Shown here: positions 31,945 to 41,044 of the stretch, one piece after another
Layout: each line of letters opens with the position of its first letter
Position numbering within the stretch: the stretch's first letter is position 1
Assembly: GCA_017517145.1 (NCBI GenBank)
Contig: JAFXAJ010000008.1
Span: 1 to 44,455, forward strand
Source of the DNA: Ruminococcus sp.
Lineage (GTDB): Bacteria > Bacillota > Clostridia > Oscillospirales > Ruminococcaceae
Direction of reading: 5' to 3'
DNA length: 44,455 bases
The notes under the pieces: model-generated
Databases searched by the model: none
What the model was told of the DNA's origin: nothing
Seen by the model: the letters and a program-made list of their open reading frames with translations, nothing else
Program-made: the position numbers and the translations under genes

Positions 31945-32685
31945 TTACATAATTGTACAGCCGTCAACGGGAAGAACCTGTCCCGAAATATAAGACGCAT
32001 AATCACAGGCAAGAAGGAGACAGCCTCCTGCTATATCCGAAGGAACTGCAATTCTTCCCATGGAAATGTTGTTAATGCGTCCCTGAAGCTTGGATAAATC
32101 AGCCTGATCCATCATTTCTGTCTGTGTAAGACCGGGAGCAATGGAATTTACTCTGATTTTCTTAGGTGCAAGCTCCTTGGCTGCTGATTTTGTGATAGCT
32201 ATTACAGCGCCCTTTGTTGCGGAATACACTAACTGTCCGGGATTGCCGTGAATACCTACCATAGAAGAAATATTTATGATGCTTCCGCCGTTTTCATTGC
32301 GTGCCATAATACGGCTAATGGACTGAAGCATTTCGATTGTGCCGTAAACGTTTACACGGAACATCTTTTCCATGTTTGCAGGAGAAATCATACCGATAAG
32401 CTCATTGAACTCAACTCCTGCGTTATTTACGAGTATGTCGATTTTACCGAACTGCTTTTTTATCTCCATTACACCCTTTTTTACCGCAGCACTGTCGGTA
32501 ATATCGAAATAAAACGGAAAAAGCCTGTCCTTGTACTCGCTTTCGGAAATCCATTCAGCGCTGCCTTCCACAACATCATTGACAGCAACCATTGCGCCTT
32601 CCTTAGCGAATAACTCGGCTATACTGCGTCCGATACCTCTTGCAGCTCCCGTAATTACGGCAGCCTTTCCATCAAGCATACCCAT
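31945..32685 (-). CDS. SDR reductase, 3-oxoacyl-ACP reductase-like (FabG family)
   Basis: The 246-residue protein is a classical short-chain dehydrogenase: cofactor loop VITGAARGIGRSIAEL, the acidic NDVVEGS, VNNAGVEF near residue 88, then the Ser-Tyr-Lys triad in SIINISSMVGIHG and LVYSATKGAVIAIT, and the family ending SYISGQVLPVDGC. FabG enzymes reduce 3-oxoacyl-ACP to 3-hydroxyacyl-ACP. The gene lies between an ACP and an acyl ligase, so reduction of a carrier-bound keto acid is a better guess than direct sugar reduction, although SDRs are versatile. GAGGAA lies before the ATG. Confidence 0.9.
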   Translation of the reverse strand: MGMLDGKAAVITGAARGIGRSIAELFAKEGAMVAVNDVVEGSAEWISESEYKDRLFPFYFDITDSAAVKKGVMEIKKQFGKIDILVNNAGVEFNELIGMISPANMEKMFRVNVYGTIEMLQSISRIMARNENGGSIINISSMVGIHGNPGQLVYSATKGAVIAITKSAAKELAPKKIRVNSIAPGLTQTEMMDQADLSKLQGRINNISMGRIAVPSDIAGGCLLLACDYASYISGQVLPVDGCTIM

Positions 32686-32687
32686 GA

Positions 32688-32933
32688 TTATTCCTCAAAG
32701 CTTACGCCGTTCTTTTCAAGAATCTTCATACCGTTGCAGTATCCGCCGAAATGAAGAATATCCTCGGTATCAAGAATAACATCAAAGCCATCCTCCAGCT
32801 CTGAAACAAGTGTGAGATGTGTAAGAGAATCCCATGCCTCAACAGCTGCAAATGTGAATTCCTCGTTAAGTGCGGACTCATCTACTGAGAATACCGACAT
32901 AAAAATTGAATTATATTTTTCTTTATTTGACAT
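32688..32933 (-). CDS. Dedicated acyl carrier protein
   Basis: This 81-residue acidic protein has the carrier pattern: helix 1 (KEKYNSIFMSVFSVDE), and EAWDSLTHLTLVSELEDGFD in which Ser36 of DSL is the expected phosphopantetheine site. Loop DTEDILHFGGYCNGMKILEK follows. A genome of this type must also have a housekeeping fatty-acid ACP, so a second ACP within a sugar operon suggests its own acyl chain. It is between the FdtB-like aminotransferase (12 bases) and the FabG-like reductase (2 bases). SD GGAGG precedes. A role as the acyl donor for an amino-sugar acyltransferase is an inference from context. Confidence 0.85.
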   Translation of the reverse strand: MSNKEKYNSIFMSVFSVDESALNEEFTFAAVEAWDSLTHLTLVSELEDGFDVILDTEDILHFGGYCNGMKILEKNGVSFEE

Positions 32934-32945
32934 AATTACCCTCCA

Positions 32946-34040
32946 TCAGAATTTGTTCAAACAATCTATTACATATTCTATCTGCTCATCTGTCATGCCA
33001 TAGAACATGGGCAGGCTGAGCTGAGTTGCGCTGATTTCCTCTGCAATGGGAAGCATACCCTGAGTAATTCCCAGATCCTTATAGCAATCCTGAAGATGAA
33101 TCGGAATAGGATAGTGCTTGTTTGTTGAGATTCCTTTTTCTGCAAGATATGCAGCAAGCTCGTCTCTCTTATTTGTTCTGACAGCAAAGACATGCCATAC
33201 AGGAACTGCGTAGTCAGGCACAAAGGGAAGTGCCAGTTCAAGATTCTTTATATTGCTGAGGTAGCAGTCTGCTATTCTGCGTCTTTCCTCGTTCATTTTA
33301 TTGAGCAGGGGAAGCTTTGCTGAAAGGAATGCTGCCTGCAGCTCGTCAAGACGGGAATTATTTCCCTGATATATATGATGATACTTATAATCTGAGCCAT
33401 AATTTCCTAAAGCTCTGATTTTATCAGCAATTTCTTTATTATTTGTAACGGCTGCACCTGCGTCGCCAAGAGCGCCGAGATTCTTTCCGGGGTAGAAGCT
33501 GAAACCTGCTGCGTCACCGAAGCTGCCGATTACTTTGCCGTTGTAAAGTGCTCCGTGAGCCTGAGCGCAGTCCTCCACCACATAGAGATTATACTTCTTT
33601 GCAATTGCCATAATGGGGTCCATATCACAGGGCTGTCCGTACAGATGTACAGGCATTATAGCCTTTGTCTTATCAGTAATCTTCTCCTCTATCTTAGCGG
33701 GGTCTATATTATAAGTACGTATATCGGGTTCAACAAAAACAGGAGTTGCTCCCACATAAGTTACCGCAAGAGCTGTTGCAATGTAGGTATTTGAAGGAAC
33801 GATAACCTCATCCCCTGCGCCTATTCCGAGAGCCTTGAGAGCAAGCATCAGCGCATCAAGACCGTTTCCTACACCGATACAGTAATCCGTATTGCAGTAC
33901 TCTGCAAAAGCCTTCTCAAACGCCTCGTCCTCTTTGCCTTCTATATACCAGCTTGCGTCGAAAACTCTGTCAAATGCTGCTCTTAATTCGCTGTTCAGCT
34001 CCTTTTCCATAGGTCTGAAACTTACAAATGGTACGTTCAT
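32946..34040 (-). CDS. fdtB: PLP-dependent sugar aminotransferase, FdtB/QdtB-like (DegT family)
   Basis: The 364-residue enzyme should add an amino group at C3 of a dTDP-3-keto-6-deoxyhexose, giving dTDP-3-amino-3,6-dideoxy-galactose or -glucose. DegT features are [40 protein letters not shown], the PLP Lys in [13 protein letters not shown], and [17 protein letters not shown]. The closing part has [30 protein letters not shown] is typical of the FdtB/QdtB branch. The next gene upstream is the matching ketoisomerase, which makes the assignment strong. Galacto versus gluco cannot be read from sequence. Confidence 0.92.
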   Translation of the reverse strand: MNVPFVSFRPMEKELNSELRAAFDRVFDASWYIEGKEDEAFEKAFAEYCNTDYCIGVGNGLDALMLALKALGIGAGDEVIVPSNTYIATALAVTYVGATPVFVEPDIRTYNIDPAKIEEKITDKTKAIMPVHLYGQPCDMDPIMAIAKKYNLYVVEDCAQAHGALYNGKVIGSFGDAAGFSFYPGKNLGALGDAGAAVTNNKEIADKIRALGNYGSDYKYHHIYQGNNSRLDELQAAFLSAKLPLLNKMNEERRRIADCYLSNIKNLELALPFVPDYAVPVWHVFAVRTNKRDELAAYLAEKGISTNKHYPIPIHLQDCYKDLGITQGMLPIAEEISATQLSLPMFYGMTDEQIEYVIDCLNKF

Positions 34041-34044
34041 TCAA

Positions 34045-34473
34045 TTATACTCCTTCCACAACTGTTGTATCACCGCAGTTTTTCACATACTCCAGAAATT
34101 CATCGTAATCTCTGATATAATCAGACTCGTCATAAAGCTCTGAAGCCAGAACCATAAGTACGGCATCGGGAGAAAAATCAAACATCTCTCTCCACATTGA
34201 ATTTGTTACATACAATCCTTCATAGGGCTTTTCAAGGGGAATGATTTTTTTCTCTTTTCCATTGTCAAGTCTGATTTTGCAGCTGCCGTGAATACAGATA
34301 AGTATCTGCTGCAGCGATTTATGTGCATGGAAACCTCTTGTAACACCCTCAGCTGTATCGTACATATAGTATACTCTTTTAATTTTAAAGGGAATATCCT
34401 TGAATTCCTCAAGAGCTACCAACTGTCCTCTTTCATCTCCATGAGGCTGAAAAACATATTTTATAACCTGCAT
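34045..34473 (-). CDS. fdtA: dTDP-4-oxo-6-deoxyhexose 3,4-ketoisomerase, FdtA/QdtA-like
   Basis: This 142-residue cupin turns dTDP-4-keto-6-deoxyglucose (made by RmlB) into the 3-keto isomer. Family signs are HGDERGQLVALEE, VYYMYDTAEGVTRGFHAHKS with the RGFHAHK catalytic His pair, QQILICIHGSCKIRL, and YVTNSMWREMFDFSPDAVLM. Most members are 130-150 residues. It is followed by the FdtB-like aminotransferase with a four-base gap. FdtA gives a galacto and QdtA a gluco product; which of the two is not distinguishable here. This is the branch point from rhamnose synthesis in the operon. Confidence 0.9.
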   Translation of the reverse strand: MQVIKYVFQPHGDERGQLVALEEFKDIPFKIKRVYYMYDTAEGVTRGFHAHKSLQQILICIHGSCKIRLDNGKEKKIIPLEKPYEGLYVTNSMWREMFDFSPDAVLMVLASELYDESDYIRDYDEFLEYVKNCGDTTVVEGV

Positions 34474-34494
34474 TATCTTACTCCTTAACGCTGT

Positions 34495-35961
34495 TTATTT
34501 TCCGAATTTTCTCTTTAAGGTACTGCTGACCTTGCCGAATCCGTGCTTAATGAACAGAAACGGGAAATGTACAGCGAGCGATTTATGAGCAGGCCTTGCT
34601 ATTGACTGAGGAATATACAACGGCTTGAAAGCGTATTCATGTTCCTTTTTTATAGCCTCAGTTTCAACCTGCTTTATATTTGCGGGATAACCTGATTTAT
34701 GATTTGTCATAATCTCTTTCAGTTCACTGCGGAACTGTTCGGGACTGATTACAAGCTGACTTACCTTTTTATTTCTTTCAGCCAGATAATTTTCATCGGA
34801 GAGAAGCTTTTCTGCTTCATCGAGAAGTTCTCTTTCACTGTTATAAATCGGTACTTCGTCATCTCCGTCAAGGAGGAAGCCCTCTGCTCGCCCTTCATGG
34901 TTGATAGTAAGGGGGATTCTTCCTGCCGCTGCCGCATACTGCGTCATCAATCCGCCGATTATTGGATACGAATTGAGATATATGGTGCAGCGTTCAATTA
35001 CACGGAAAAAGTCGGGACGCTCCTTGATGTGGTAGATTCTGTCACCGAATTTTTCCTGAAGCTGTCTGATACCCGATTCATCACCGCTTCCTGCATAGAG
35101 AAACAGCAAATCAGGGAATTTTTCCAGCAGCTCAGTTACGATTTTATAGTATATATTCCCGTCACCGATAGTCTTATACAGACTTCCGCCTGTAAAAATA
35201 AATCTTTTACCCTCATCAAAGGGCAGACATGCAAAGGGAATATTTTCGTTTATATAAGGGTAAAAGGGCAGCTTTATAATCTTTTCCGCAGGAATTCCCC
35301 TGAAAAGATTGGACACCGAAGCGCCGTAATCACGGAATTCCAGACAATAGTCAAAGGAATTCACTCCGCCCCAGAAAGCGTGGTCTGTAAGGTTTATCTT
35401 GTATCTTACGGTATTCTCAAATAGCATGAAGCAGACCATTCCTGCCACATCCCACGGCTGATTATACTCAAAGGCTATTTCAGGAGTATACTTGCGGTAG
35501 ATTTCATATAAGCGGCGGATGCAGTCCATATAATCGCCCCTCATATCCACATACTCAATAACCGCACCTGCCTCAGTGAGCATTTTTTTCAGAACAGACT
35601 GTCTGTTTACCGCCTCTGCTGTTGTAACATAAACAACGGTACGTTCATCCTCAAGAAGCGCTCTGAGGTAAATTGCCGCCAGTCCTCTTAGGTCAAGTCC
35701 GAAGGAATCGTAGAACATTATATATCTCTGACCGTTATTTCTGCCATTGAGCTTCAGCTCTTTTTTCATATATTCAGCAGTGTCAACGAGACATTTTTCA
35801 GCATCCTTGTCAACGTATTTCTGATTCCAGAAATATTCTATAGAAAATATTGACGAAGCAGCCGACAACGCCTTGTTGTAATTTCCGCCGGCAGCTGCTT
35901 TTTTCATAATACTATTGAGTTTTTTACAATAGCTGCTGACAGCTTCTGCATTTGTCATTGT
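34495..35961 (-). CDS. Glycosyltransferase (GT-B fold, GT4-like)
   Basis: The ATG at 35961 (MTNAEAVSSYCKK) follows AAGGAG at 10 bases, so the earlier part of the open frame is not used; this gives 488 residues. The N-terminal domain has RYIMFYDSFGLDLRGLAAIY and EFRDYGASVSNLFRGIP. The C-terminal domain has RFIFTGGSLYKTIGDGN, DLLFLYAGSGDESGIRQL and IYHIKERPDFFRVIERCTIY, as in GT-B nucleotide-sugar binding halves, and YPIIGGLMTQYAAAAGRIPL. The usual EX7E motif of GT4 is not clear. It probably adds one sugar to the lipid-linked repeat unit. The C-terminal 70 residues are basic and may contact the membrane. Confidence 0.75.
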   Translation of the reverse strand, partial: TMTNAEAVSSYCKKLNSIMKKAAAGGNYNKALSAASSIFSIEYFWNQKYVDKDAEKCLVDTAEYMKKELKLNGRNNGQRYIMFYDSFGLDLRGLAAIYLRALLEDERTVVYVTTAEAVNRQSVLKKMLTEAGAVIEYVDMRGDYMDCIRRLYEIYRKYTPEIAFEYNQPWDVAGMVCFMLFENTVRYKINLTDHAFWGGVNSFDYCLEFRDYGASVSNLFRGIPAEKIIKLPFYPYINENIPFACLPFDEGKRFIFTGGSLYKTIGDGNIYYKIVTELLEKFPDLLFLYAGSGDESGIRQLQEKFGDRIYHIKERPDFFRVIERCTIYLNSYPIIGGLMTQYAAAAGRIPLTINHEGRAEGFLLDGDDEVPIYNSERELLDEAEKLLSDENYLAERNKKVSQLVISPEQFRSELKEIMTNHKSGYPANIKQVETEAIKKEHEYAFKPLYIPQSIARPAHKSLAVHFPFLFIKHGFGKVSSTLKRKFGK

Positions 35962-35983
35962 AGATATACTCCTTTTCCCCTTA

Positions 35984-36616
35984 TTATTTAAGCAGGGATG
36001 CGTATTTTTCCTCCAGCATTTCACAGCTCACCTCATCGGAGCTTATGTCCGTATAGAGCAAATCAATATTTTCTCTGCAATAATCGGCATTCATGCGTGA
36101 ATAGTCGATACGGCTGAGGATATTGCGCTTTTCTTCGCTGAATCTGTAGCTTACAACTTTAGCAGGAATACCTGCTGCTATGGCATAAGGAGGAATATCC
36201 TTTGTAACAACAGCACCTGCGGCAATTACAGCACCCTGACCAATTTTTACGCCTGAAAGAACTGTAGCCTGATGACCTATCCACACATCATCTCCGACTA
36301 CAATATCTCCCTTTGAGAGAGCCTCTTTCTGTCCGCCCATGAATTTATTCTTAAAGGGATATGTTGACAGATTATGCACAGGATGGTCTGATGCAAGTAT
36401 AAAGGACACCTTCGGCCCGATTGAGCAGAACCGCCCGATTTTAAGCTTTGTATTTCCACCGTCCGTAAGCACATAAAGGCTTCCGTAGGTATAATCCCCT
36501 ACCTCTGCACGGTCAAGGTCAAACATCTGGACGATTCTTGTATAATTTCTGGGATTACGCTTTCTCCATGTTTTTCTTCCGATAAACAATTCCAGCTGTT
36601 TTTTTACAAATCCCAT
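35984..36616 (-). CDS. Left-handed beta-helix acyltransferase (CatB/Vat-like)
   Basis: The 210-residue protein has hexapeptide repeats of the CatB/Vat xenobiotic-acetyltransferase type: [17 protein letters not shown], a loop with the catalytic His in [15 protein letters not shown], then [40 protein letters not shown] and [14 protein letters not shown]. In polysaccharide clusters this type transfers acetyl to a sugar hydroxyl or amino group (FdtC and similar 3-N-acetyltransferases use this fold). It is thus one of two candidates for N-acylation of the 3-amino sugar, the GNAT at 28507-29076 being the other. GAGGTG precedes the ATG. Confidence 0.88.
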   Translation of the reverse strand: MGFVKKQLELFIGRKTWRKRNPRNYTRIVQMFDLDRAEVGDYTYGSLYVLTDGGNTKLKIGRFCSIGPKVSFILASDHPVHNLSTYPFKNKFMGGQKEALSKGDIVVGDDVWIGHQATVLSGVKIGQGAVIAAGAVVTKDIPPYAIAAGIPAKVVSYRFSEEKRNILSRIDYSRMNADYCRENIDLLYTDISSDEVSCEMLEEKYASLLK

Positions 36617-36632
36617 TGATTCACCTCATTTG

Positions 36633-37559
36633 TCAATAAATCTTACCCAACAGCGCTCTCAGCTTGAAATTGAGAGTTCTCTTTGTTGAGTATCCGTGGT
36701 ATCTCATGTCAAAAAGTGCACGAAGTCTGCAAATAATATTTTTATTTGCAAGGGCAATACCCTCGATAATTGAAATATCGTCCCCTGACAGACTGCTGCC
36801 GTATATTTTAAGAAAATCCTTGAACATACGCTCGTGGTTTCCTGTTTTGCTCATATTATTGACAAATCCGCTGATATTCTGATTTTTAGCACCGATAACA
36901 TTATTTCCATGCTGACGGTAGAGAATACCTGCTTTATTGTCGTATACCACACGGCCAAAGAATACGCCGATAAGGAACATCCAGTAGTCGTGCATTTCCA
37001 TATCTGCGTCAATGCCCTCCATATACTTTTCAAGGGCGCTTCTGTTGAATACTATAGTACAGCCTGTAGCACAGTTCTGCACAACAGAAGTATATTTATC
37101 AAATTTAAGTCCCGGCTGACGCATATAGCCGATATGGTTAAGATCAGCGTCAACAAGCTCCAGATTGCTGCAATAAACAAGAGGCTTTTTCTCAGAAGTT
37201 TCTCTTTCAGAAAGAAGCTCCACAGCTCTTTTAAGCTTATTTGGCAGCCATACATCGTCCTGATCGGAAAAAGCAAACCATTTGCAATCGGTTTTAAGAG
37301 CCTCCTCAAGGAGAAGATTAAAGCTTCTGATTACTCCTGTATTTTCTCCTGTAATAAGGGAAAATTCTTTATTTTCCTTACAGTATTCTGTCAGATATTC
37401 AACAGTACCGTCGGAAGAACCGTCGTCCCTGATAATACAGGACATATTCACATCCTCCTGAGCTTTAAGGCTTTCAAGCTGCTGAGGAAGATATTTTTCG
37501 CCGTTATAGCAGGACATAAGGACGAGAACGTCCTTATTTGTTACTTTATTATCATTCAT
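36633..37559 (-). CDS. Family 2 glycosyltransferase, rhamnosyltransferase-like
   Basis: This 308-residue GT-A enzyme has VLVLMSCYNGEKYLPQQLES, the nucleotide-binding IIRDDGSSDGTVEYL, and FAFSDQDDVWLPNKLKRAVE with the DQDD metal region typical of rhamnosyltransferases in capsule clusters. Later come GCTIVFNRSALEKYM and MEMHDYWMFLIGVFFGRVVY. dTDP-L-rhamnose is made in this operon, so a rhamnosyl donor is plausible but not proven. The start overlaps the previous gene in an ATGA, and a 16-base gap leads to the beta-helix acyltransferase. Confidence 0.88.
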   Translation of the reverse strand: MNDNKVTNKDVLVLMSCYNGEKYLPQQLESLKAQEDVNMSCIIRDDGSSDGTVEYLTEYCKENKEFSLITGENTGVIRSFNLLLEEALKTDCKWFAFSDQDDVWLPNKLKRAVELLSERETSEKKPLVYCSNLELVDADLNHIGYMRQPGLKFDKYTSVVQNCATGCTIVFNRSALEKYMEGIDADMEMHDYWMFLIGVFFGRVVYDNKAGILYRQHGNNVIGAKNQNISGFVNNMSKTGNHERMFKDFLKIYGSSLSGDDISIIEGIALANKNIICRLRALFDMRYHGYSTKRTLNFKLRALLGKIY

Positions 37560-38569
37560 ATTTTTTCTCCAGATAAAAATTCCTGATTGATATGCTCAAT
37601 GAAATGAATCGGTGAAAACTCGTTATTATAGTGGTAATCCACAGGTGAACGGTCTTTTACAAAATCCATATCAATATCCTTCACAGAGCTGAAAACCTTT
37701 ATAAAACCGCTTTTGTAGAAGGGAGAATTTTCAACTGCCTTGTTATTGGTGAGCAGGCGCTTATTGTAGCAGATAGCTTCCATAGCACGGAGTGTCATAC
37801 CCTCCTGATTGTCGTCCACAACTTCAACGATACAGTTTGAATGAGCTATATATTTCAGAACATCCTTATACTCAACCCAGTGATTATAGCGGATTCCGTT
37901 GTTTTTCACCAGATTTTTCTTCACGCCGGAAATAAAGAATGCCGCAGAACCGCCGTTTCTTTTTATATGTGCATATATAGCAGTAAGTGTTTTAAGTCTT
38001 TCCTTTGCGACACCTACAAAAAATGCGTCGAATTTTACACTGCATCCTCTCTTGCACGAAGTTACGGAATAATTCTGTCCGTGGTGGATAAACCCGTATT
38101 TTTCAGCGTCCTTATTATCAAAGGTGAACACCTTGTCAAAGTAAGGGAAACGGCTGCGGAGGATACCCTCCATTCTTGCCATTGTATTAACAAGAATCAT
38201 AACGAGGGAAACATTTGGCTTTGCGGACAGATTTTTCAGATATTCAGCATCTGTTCTGCCTGCGCTTATATCAGTAAATATTATACAATATCTGCGCTCA
38301 GGCCGAATACAAACCTTTTCAAGGGAATAATATTTCTTCCACATATTCTGAAATGGAAGCTGTATTCTTCTGTTTACGCCGAAGCTGAAATGAGCATGAT
38401 GGGCTGCACGGAGCAGCTTATTTTCGGAATCCATAGCACTGTCGAGGAGCTGAGCGTTTTCAAGACAGCCTATATCGCTCCACATAGCTCTGCCGTAATC
38501 GCTGCCGGGAGCAACCATAATATATTCATCGAAATGCTGCTCTCCCTGAACAGAAAGATTATTAATCAT
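37556..38569 (-). CDS. Glycosyltransferase-like protein, divergent
   Basis: The 337-residue protein has no standard GT motif that I can be sure of. Beta-alpha segments such as [59 protein letters not shown] and a late [20 protein letters not shown] followed by [20 protein letters not shown] resemble the nucleotide-binding half of GT-B or CgeB-like glycosyltransferases. It overlaps both neighbours by four bases (ATGA), so it is firmly part of the operon, between a beta-helix acyltransferase and the GT2 gene. Function as the third glycosyltransferase is an inference. Confidence 0.68.
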   Translation of the reverse strand: MINNLSVQGEQHFDEYIMVAPGSDYGRAMWSDIGCLENAQLLDSAMDSENKLLRAAHHAHFSFGVNRRIQLPFQNMWKKYYSLEKVCIRPERRYCIIFTDISAGRTDAEYLKNLSAKPNVSLVMILVNTMARMEGILRSRFPYFDKVFTFDNKDAEKYGFIHHGQNYSVTSCKRGCSVKFDAFFVGVAKERLKTLTAIYAHIKRNGGSAAFFISGVKKNLVKNNGIRYNHWVEYKDVLKYIAHSNCIVEVVDDNQEGMTLRAMEAICYNKRLLTNNKAVENSPFYKSGFIKVFSSVKDIDMDFVKDRSPVDYHYNNEFSPIHFIEHINQEFLSGEKI

Positions 38570-39057
38570 TTTTCACCATCCTGATGCATTCTTTTCTTGA
38601 GAAATGTATCAAAGTCGGAAATTTTTCTGCATGGCACACCTGCACACACGCTGTTATCGGGGATACTCTTTGTAACAACGCTGCCTGCGCCGATAACTAC
38701 GTTATTTCCGATTTCGACATCGTAGAGAATTACCGTATTTGCGCCGATAAACACGTTATTGCCGATTTTTATATCGCCTATCTTCTCTTTGAATACAACG
38801 CCGCTGCGTTCCTTTTCGGGAAGATTATTCAGCATATTATGGACAACATCGTGGGTCACAAAAGTTACATTTGAAGCTGTGCGCACATTGTTTCCGAAAT
38901 AAATTCTCTCAGAGTAAAGGGGAACTTTTCGTGACTGTATCATAACATTGCTGCCTATACTGCCGAAAAGCTTCTTTTTCCTCATATATTCAGCTCTTTT
39001 TACACCTGAAACAATAGTCATCAATCTGAATGAATGCCATACTCTTTTTATAAACAA
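38566..39057 (-). CDS. Left-handed beta-helix O-acetyltransferase (serine acetyltransferase-like)
   Basis: The 163-residue protein starts at TTG, supported by AAGGAG eight bases upstream. Hexapeptide repeats run [80 protein letters not shown] and end [12 protein letters not shown]. The His of THDVVH is the expected catalytic residue. The type is WbbJ/maa-like sugar O-acetyltransferases found in many capsule clusters. It could acetylate a sugar of the repeat unit. It overlaps the next gene downstream by four bases. Confidence 0.86.
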   Translation of the reverse strand: MFIKRVWHSFRLMTIVSGVKRAEYMRKKKLFGSIGSNVMIQSRKVPLYSERIYFGNNVRTASNVTFVTHDVVHNMLNNLPEKERSGVVFKEKIGDIKIGNNVFIGANTVILYDVEIGNNVVIGAGSVVTKSIPDNSVCAGVPCRKISDFDTFLKKRMHQDGEK

Positions 39058-39059
39058 AA

Positions 39060-40034
39060 TTAATCTCCTTTTCTGATCATGACTTCGTTATATTTCATCA
39101 TATAAACGTTTTCGTCATAGCAGCCGATATTCTTCTTGTTTGCGATACCGTTGAGATTATTCTCAATGAGAGCCATGTGATTGCAGCCGCACTCGTAGGC
39201 ATGAGGATAACCGCCGCCGAATCGGGGATTTACCTCGGATATGTAATATTCGCCGTTTATATCAAATATGTCAATATCAATCTGACCTCTGTAGCCGCTT
39301 TTCAGAGCGAATTCTTCAATAAGCGCAAAGAGTTTTTCATCCTTAAAGGAAACAGCCTTATCAGTTTCCCCTGCTCTCATCACAAGCTTTTTCTTTGTAA
39401 ATATAGAAACAACCTCGCCGCTTATCATGTCGATATAGACATCTGCGCCGATTTCCTGTCCGTTGAGGAATTCCTGAATCATCATATCATCGGATTTCTT
39501 GCAGAGAAGCTCGACATTCTCTCTGTCCTCAGCCTTGGATATTGCAATACTTGCGCTTCCTCTTGCAGGCTTTACGAATACGGGATAGCTTATTTTGCCA
39601 TTTTCAAGGTCAGCAAAGAACTGCTCCTTGTCCATGTATGATGCGGCACATTTATAGCCGTTTTCCACAAGCCACTTGTACATTTCGTATTTATCAAGAC
39701 TTCTCTCGCAGAGACTATAGTCAGAACCTACGATTGTAACGCCGAGAGCGTCAAATTTATCCTTATTTGCGGCAAGGAGAGAAAGCTCAGGGTCAATAAG
39801 TGAAAGAACTCCCTTAATATTCTCCTTTTTGCATATATCAAGGATAATGTCAATATATCCTTCATCTGTAATTCTGGGCACGAGATAGTGACCGTCAGCT
39901 TCATATATAGCAGGAGCAATGCTGCTCATATCCGTAGTGATGACTTTTCCTGTTGAAAAAGTCTCTTTGAAATAACGAACTATCTTATTTCTTGTGCCTG
40001 CACTTAAAATAAGCATATTATTAGCATTTGACAT
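39060..40034 (-). CDS. ATP-grasp ligase (CarB/PylC-like)
   Basis: The protein is 324 residues from the ATG at 40034, preceded by AGAGGA and one base from the previous stop. The ATP-grasp fold is clear: pre-ATP domain [20 protein letters not shown] and [20 protein letters not shown], the ATP-binding [20 protein letters not shown] and [20 protein letters not shown], and the metal/catalytic strand [23 protein letters not shown]-grasp ligases make amide or ester bonds from a carboxylate via an acyl-phosphate. Together with the upstream D-2-hydroxyacid dehydrogenase and aminotransferase it could attach an acid to an amino sugar. PylC and carbamoyl-phosphate synthetases are only fold relatives. Confidence 0.87.
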   Translation of the reverse strand: MSNANNMLILSAGTRNKIVRYFKETFSTGKVITTDMSSIAPAIYEADGHYLVPRITDEGYIDIILDICKKENIKGVLSLIDPELSLLAANKDKFDALGVTIVGSDYSLCERSLDKYEMYKWLVENGYKCAASYMDKEQFFADLENGKISYPVFVKPARGSASIAISKAEDRENVELLCKKSDDMMIQEFLNGQEIGADVYIDMISGEVVSIFTKKKLVMRAGETDKAVSFKDEKLFALIEEFALKSGYRGQIDIDIFDINGEYYISEVNPRFGGGYPHAYECGCNHMALIENNLNGIANKKNIGCYDENVYMMKYNEVMIRKGD

Positions 40035-40035
40035 A

Positions 40036-41034
40036 TCAATATTCCTCTTTGACATTTACTATATTAATAAGGGGTTCTCCCTTTATGAATTTCGCCAGAT
40101 TAACGATAACATCGTCAAGATGAGGCAATGAATTTTCGCTGAAGCCTGCACGGTGGGGTGAAAGAACCACCTGGTCCAGTTTCTCAAAGTCGTACTTGTC
40201 TGATACTTTCGATTCAGATTCGCCTCTTTTGGGCGCTCTCCACCATACATCGCTGCCGTAGCCTGCAATTTTTCCGGATATAAGAGCCTCATAAAGAGCG
40301 TCCTCATTTACAACAGCAGCTCTTGAAAGGGTAACAAGATAGCTGCCGTCCTTCATAGATGCGATAAACTCGCTGTTTACCATATCCTTAGTGCCCTCTG
40401 TGAGGGGAACTGTTATAACAACAACATCGGAAACCGCAAGGGCTTCCGCTGCATTTTCGGGACTGTAGCACTTCACATCAGCAACAGTTGATGTATCCGC
40501 AGTAACGGCGATAACCTCCGCACCGAAGCTGCTGAACATTCTGCCCAGTTTTGATCCGATATTACCATAGCCGAAGATACACACCTTCTGCTGTGAAAGC
40601 ATCTTTGATTTCAGGTCAAGGGGCTGCTGGTCACGATTCCAGTTGCCCATACGCATCTTTCTGTCGTGATATGAAATCTTTTTCAGCAGATCCATAACAA
40701 TTCCGAAGCCTATTTCAGCAACAACAATTGCATTGGAGTGGGAATTGCACACGGGAACATCACTGTTCTTCATGGCACTGAAATTGAACGTATCCATGCC
40801 TGTCCACGGAACCTGTATAAGACGCAGATTCGGGGAATTTTCAAGTATCTTTTCAGTCACGAAAGGTCCGAGAAGAACATCCGCCTGAGGAGCAAGCTTT
40901 AAAATTCCTTCCTCGTCGTATGTTTCGGGATTGATAATCTCGAAGGAATCCCCTACGATACGTGAAAGCCCTTCTTTTATATAGTTGACATCCCCCTGAA
41001 GGAGACTTCTTGTTGTAAGAATTTTTATACTCAT
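40036..41034 (-). CDS. D-2-hydroxyacid dehydrogenase
   Basis: This 332-residue NAD-dependent enzyme reduces a 2-keto acid to a D-2-hydroxy acid, or runs in reverse. The cofactor loop is KVCIFGYGNIGSKLGRMFSS near residue 155; catalytic residues are the Arg in VTLSRAAVVNEDAL and the His in VVLSPHRAGFS. The sequence SDVWWRAPKRG replaces the more usual (D/E)VFxxEP, which suggests an unusual substrate pocket. The N-terminal substrate domain includes LLGPFVTEKILENSPNLRLI and WTGMDTF. It sits in tandem with a class I aminotransferase, a typical supplier of 2-keto acids. Confidence 0.88.
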   Translation of the reverse strand: MSIKILTTRSLLQGDVNYIKEGLSRIVGDSFEIINPETYDEEGILKLAPQADVLLGPFVTEKILENSPNLRLIQVPWTGMDTFNFSAMKNSDVPVCNSHSNAIVVAEIGFGIVMDLLKKISYHDRKMRMGNWNRDQQPLDLKSKMLSQQKVCIFGYGNIGSKLGRMFSSFGAEVIAVTADTSTVADVKCYSPENAAEALAVSDVVVITVPLTEGTKDMVNSEFIASMKDGSYLVTLSRAAVVNEDALYEALISGKIAGYGSDVWWRAPKRGESESKVSDKYDFEKLDQVVLSPHRAGFSENSLPHLDDVIVNLAKFIKGEPLINIVNVKEEY

Positions 41035-41044
41035 ATTACACCAA

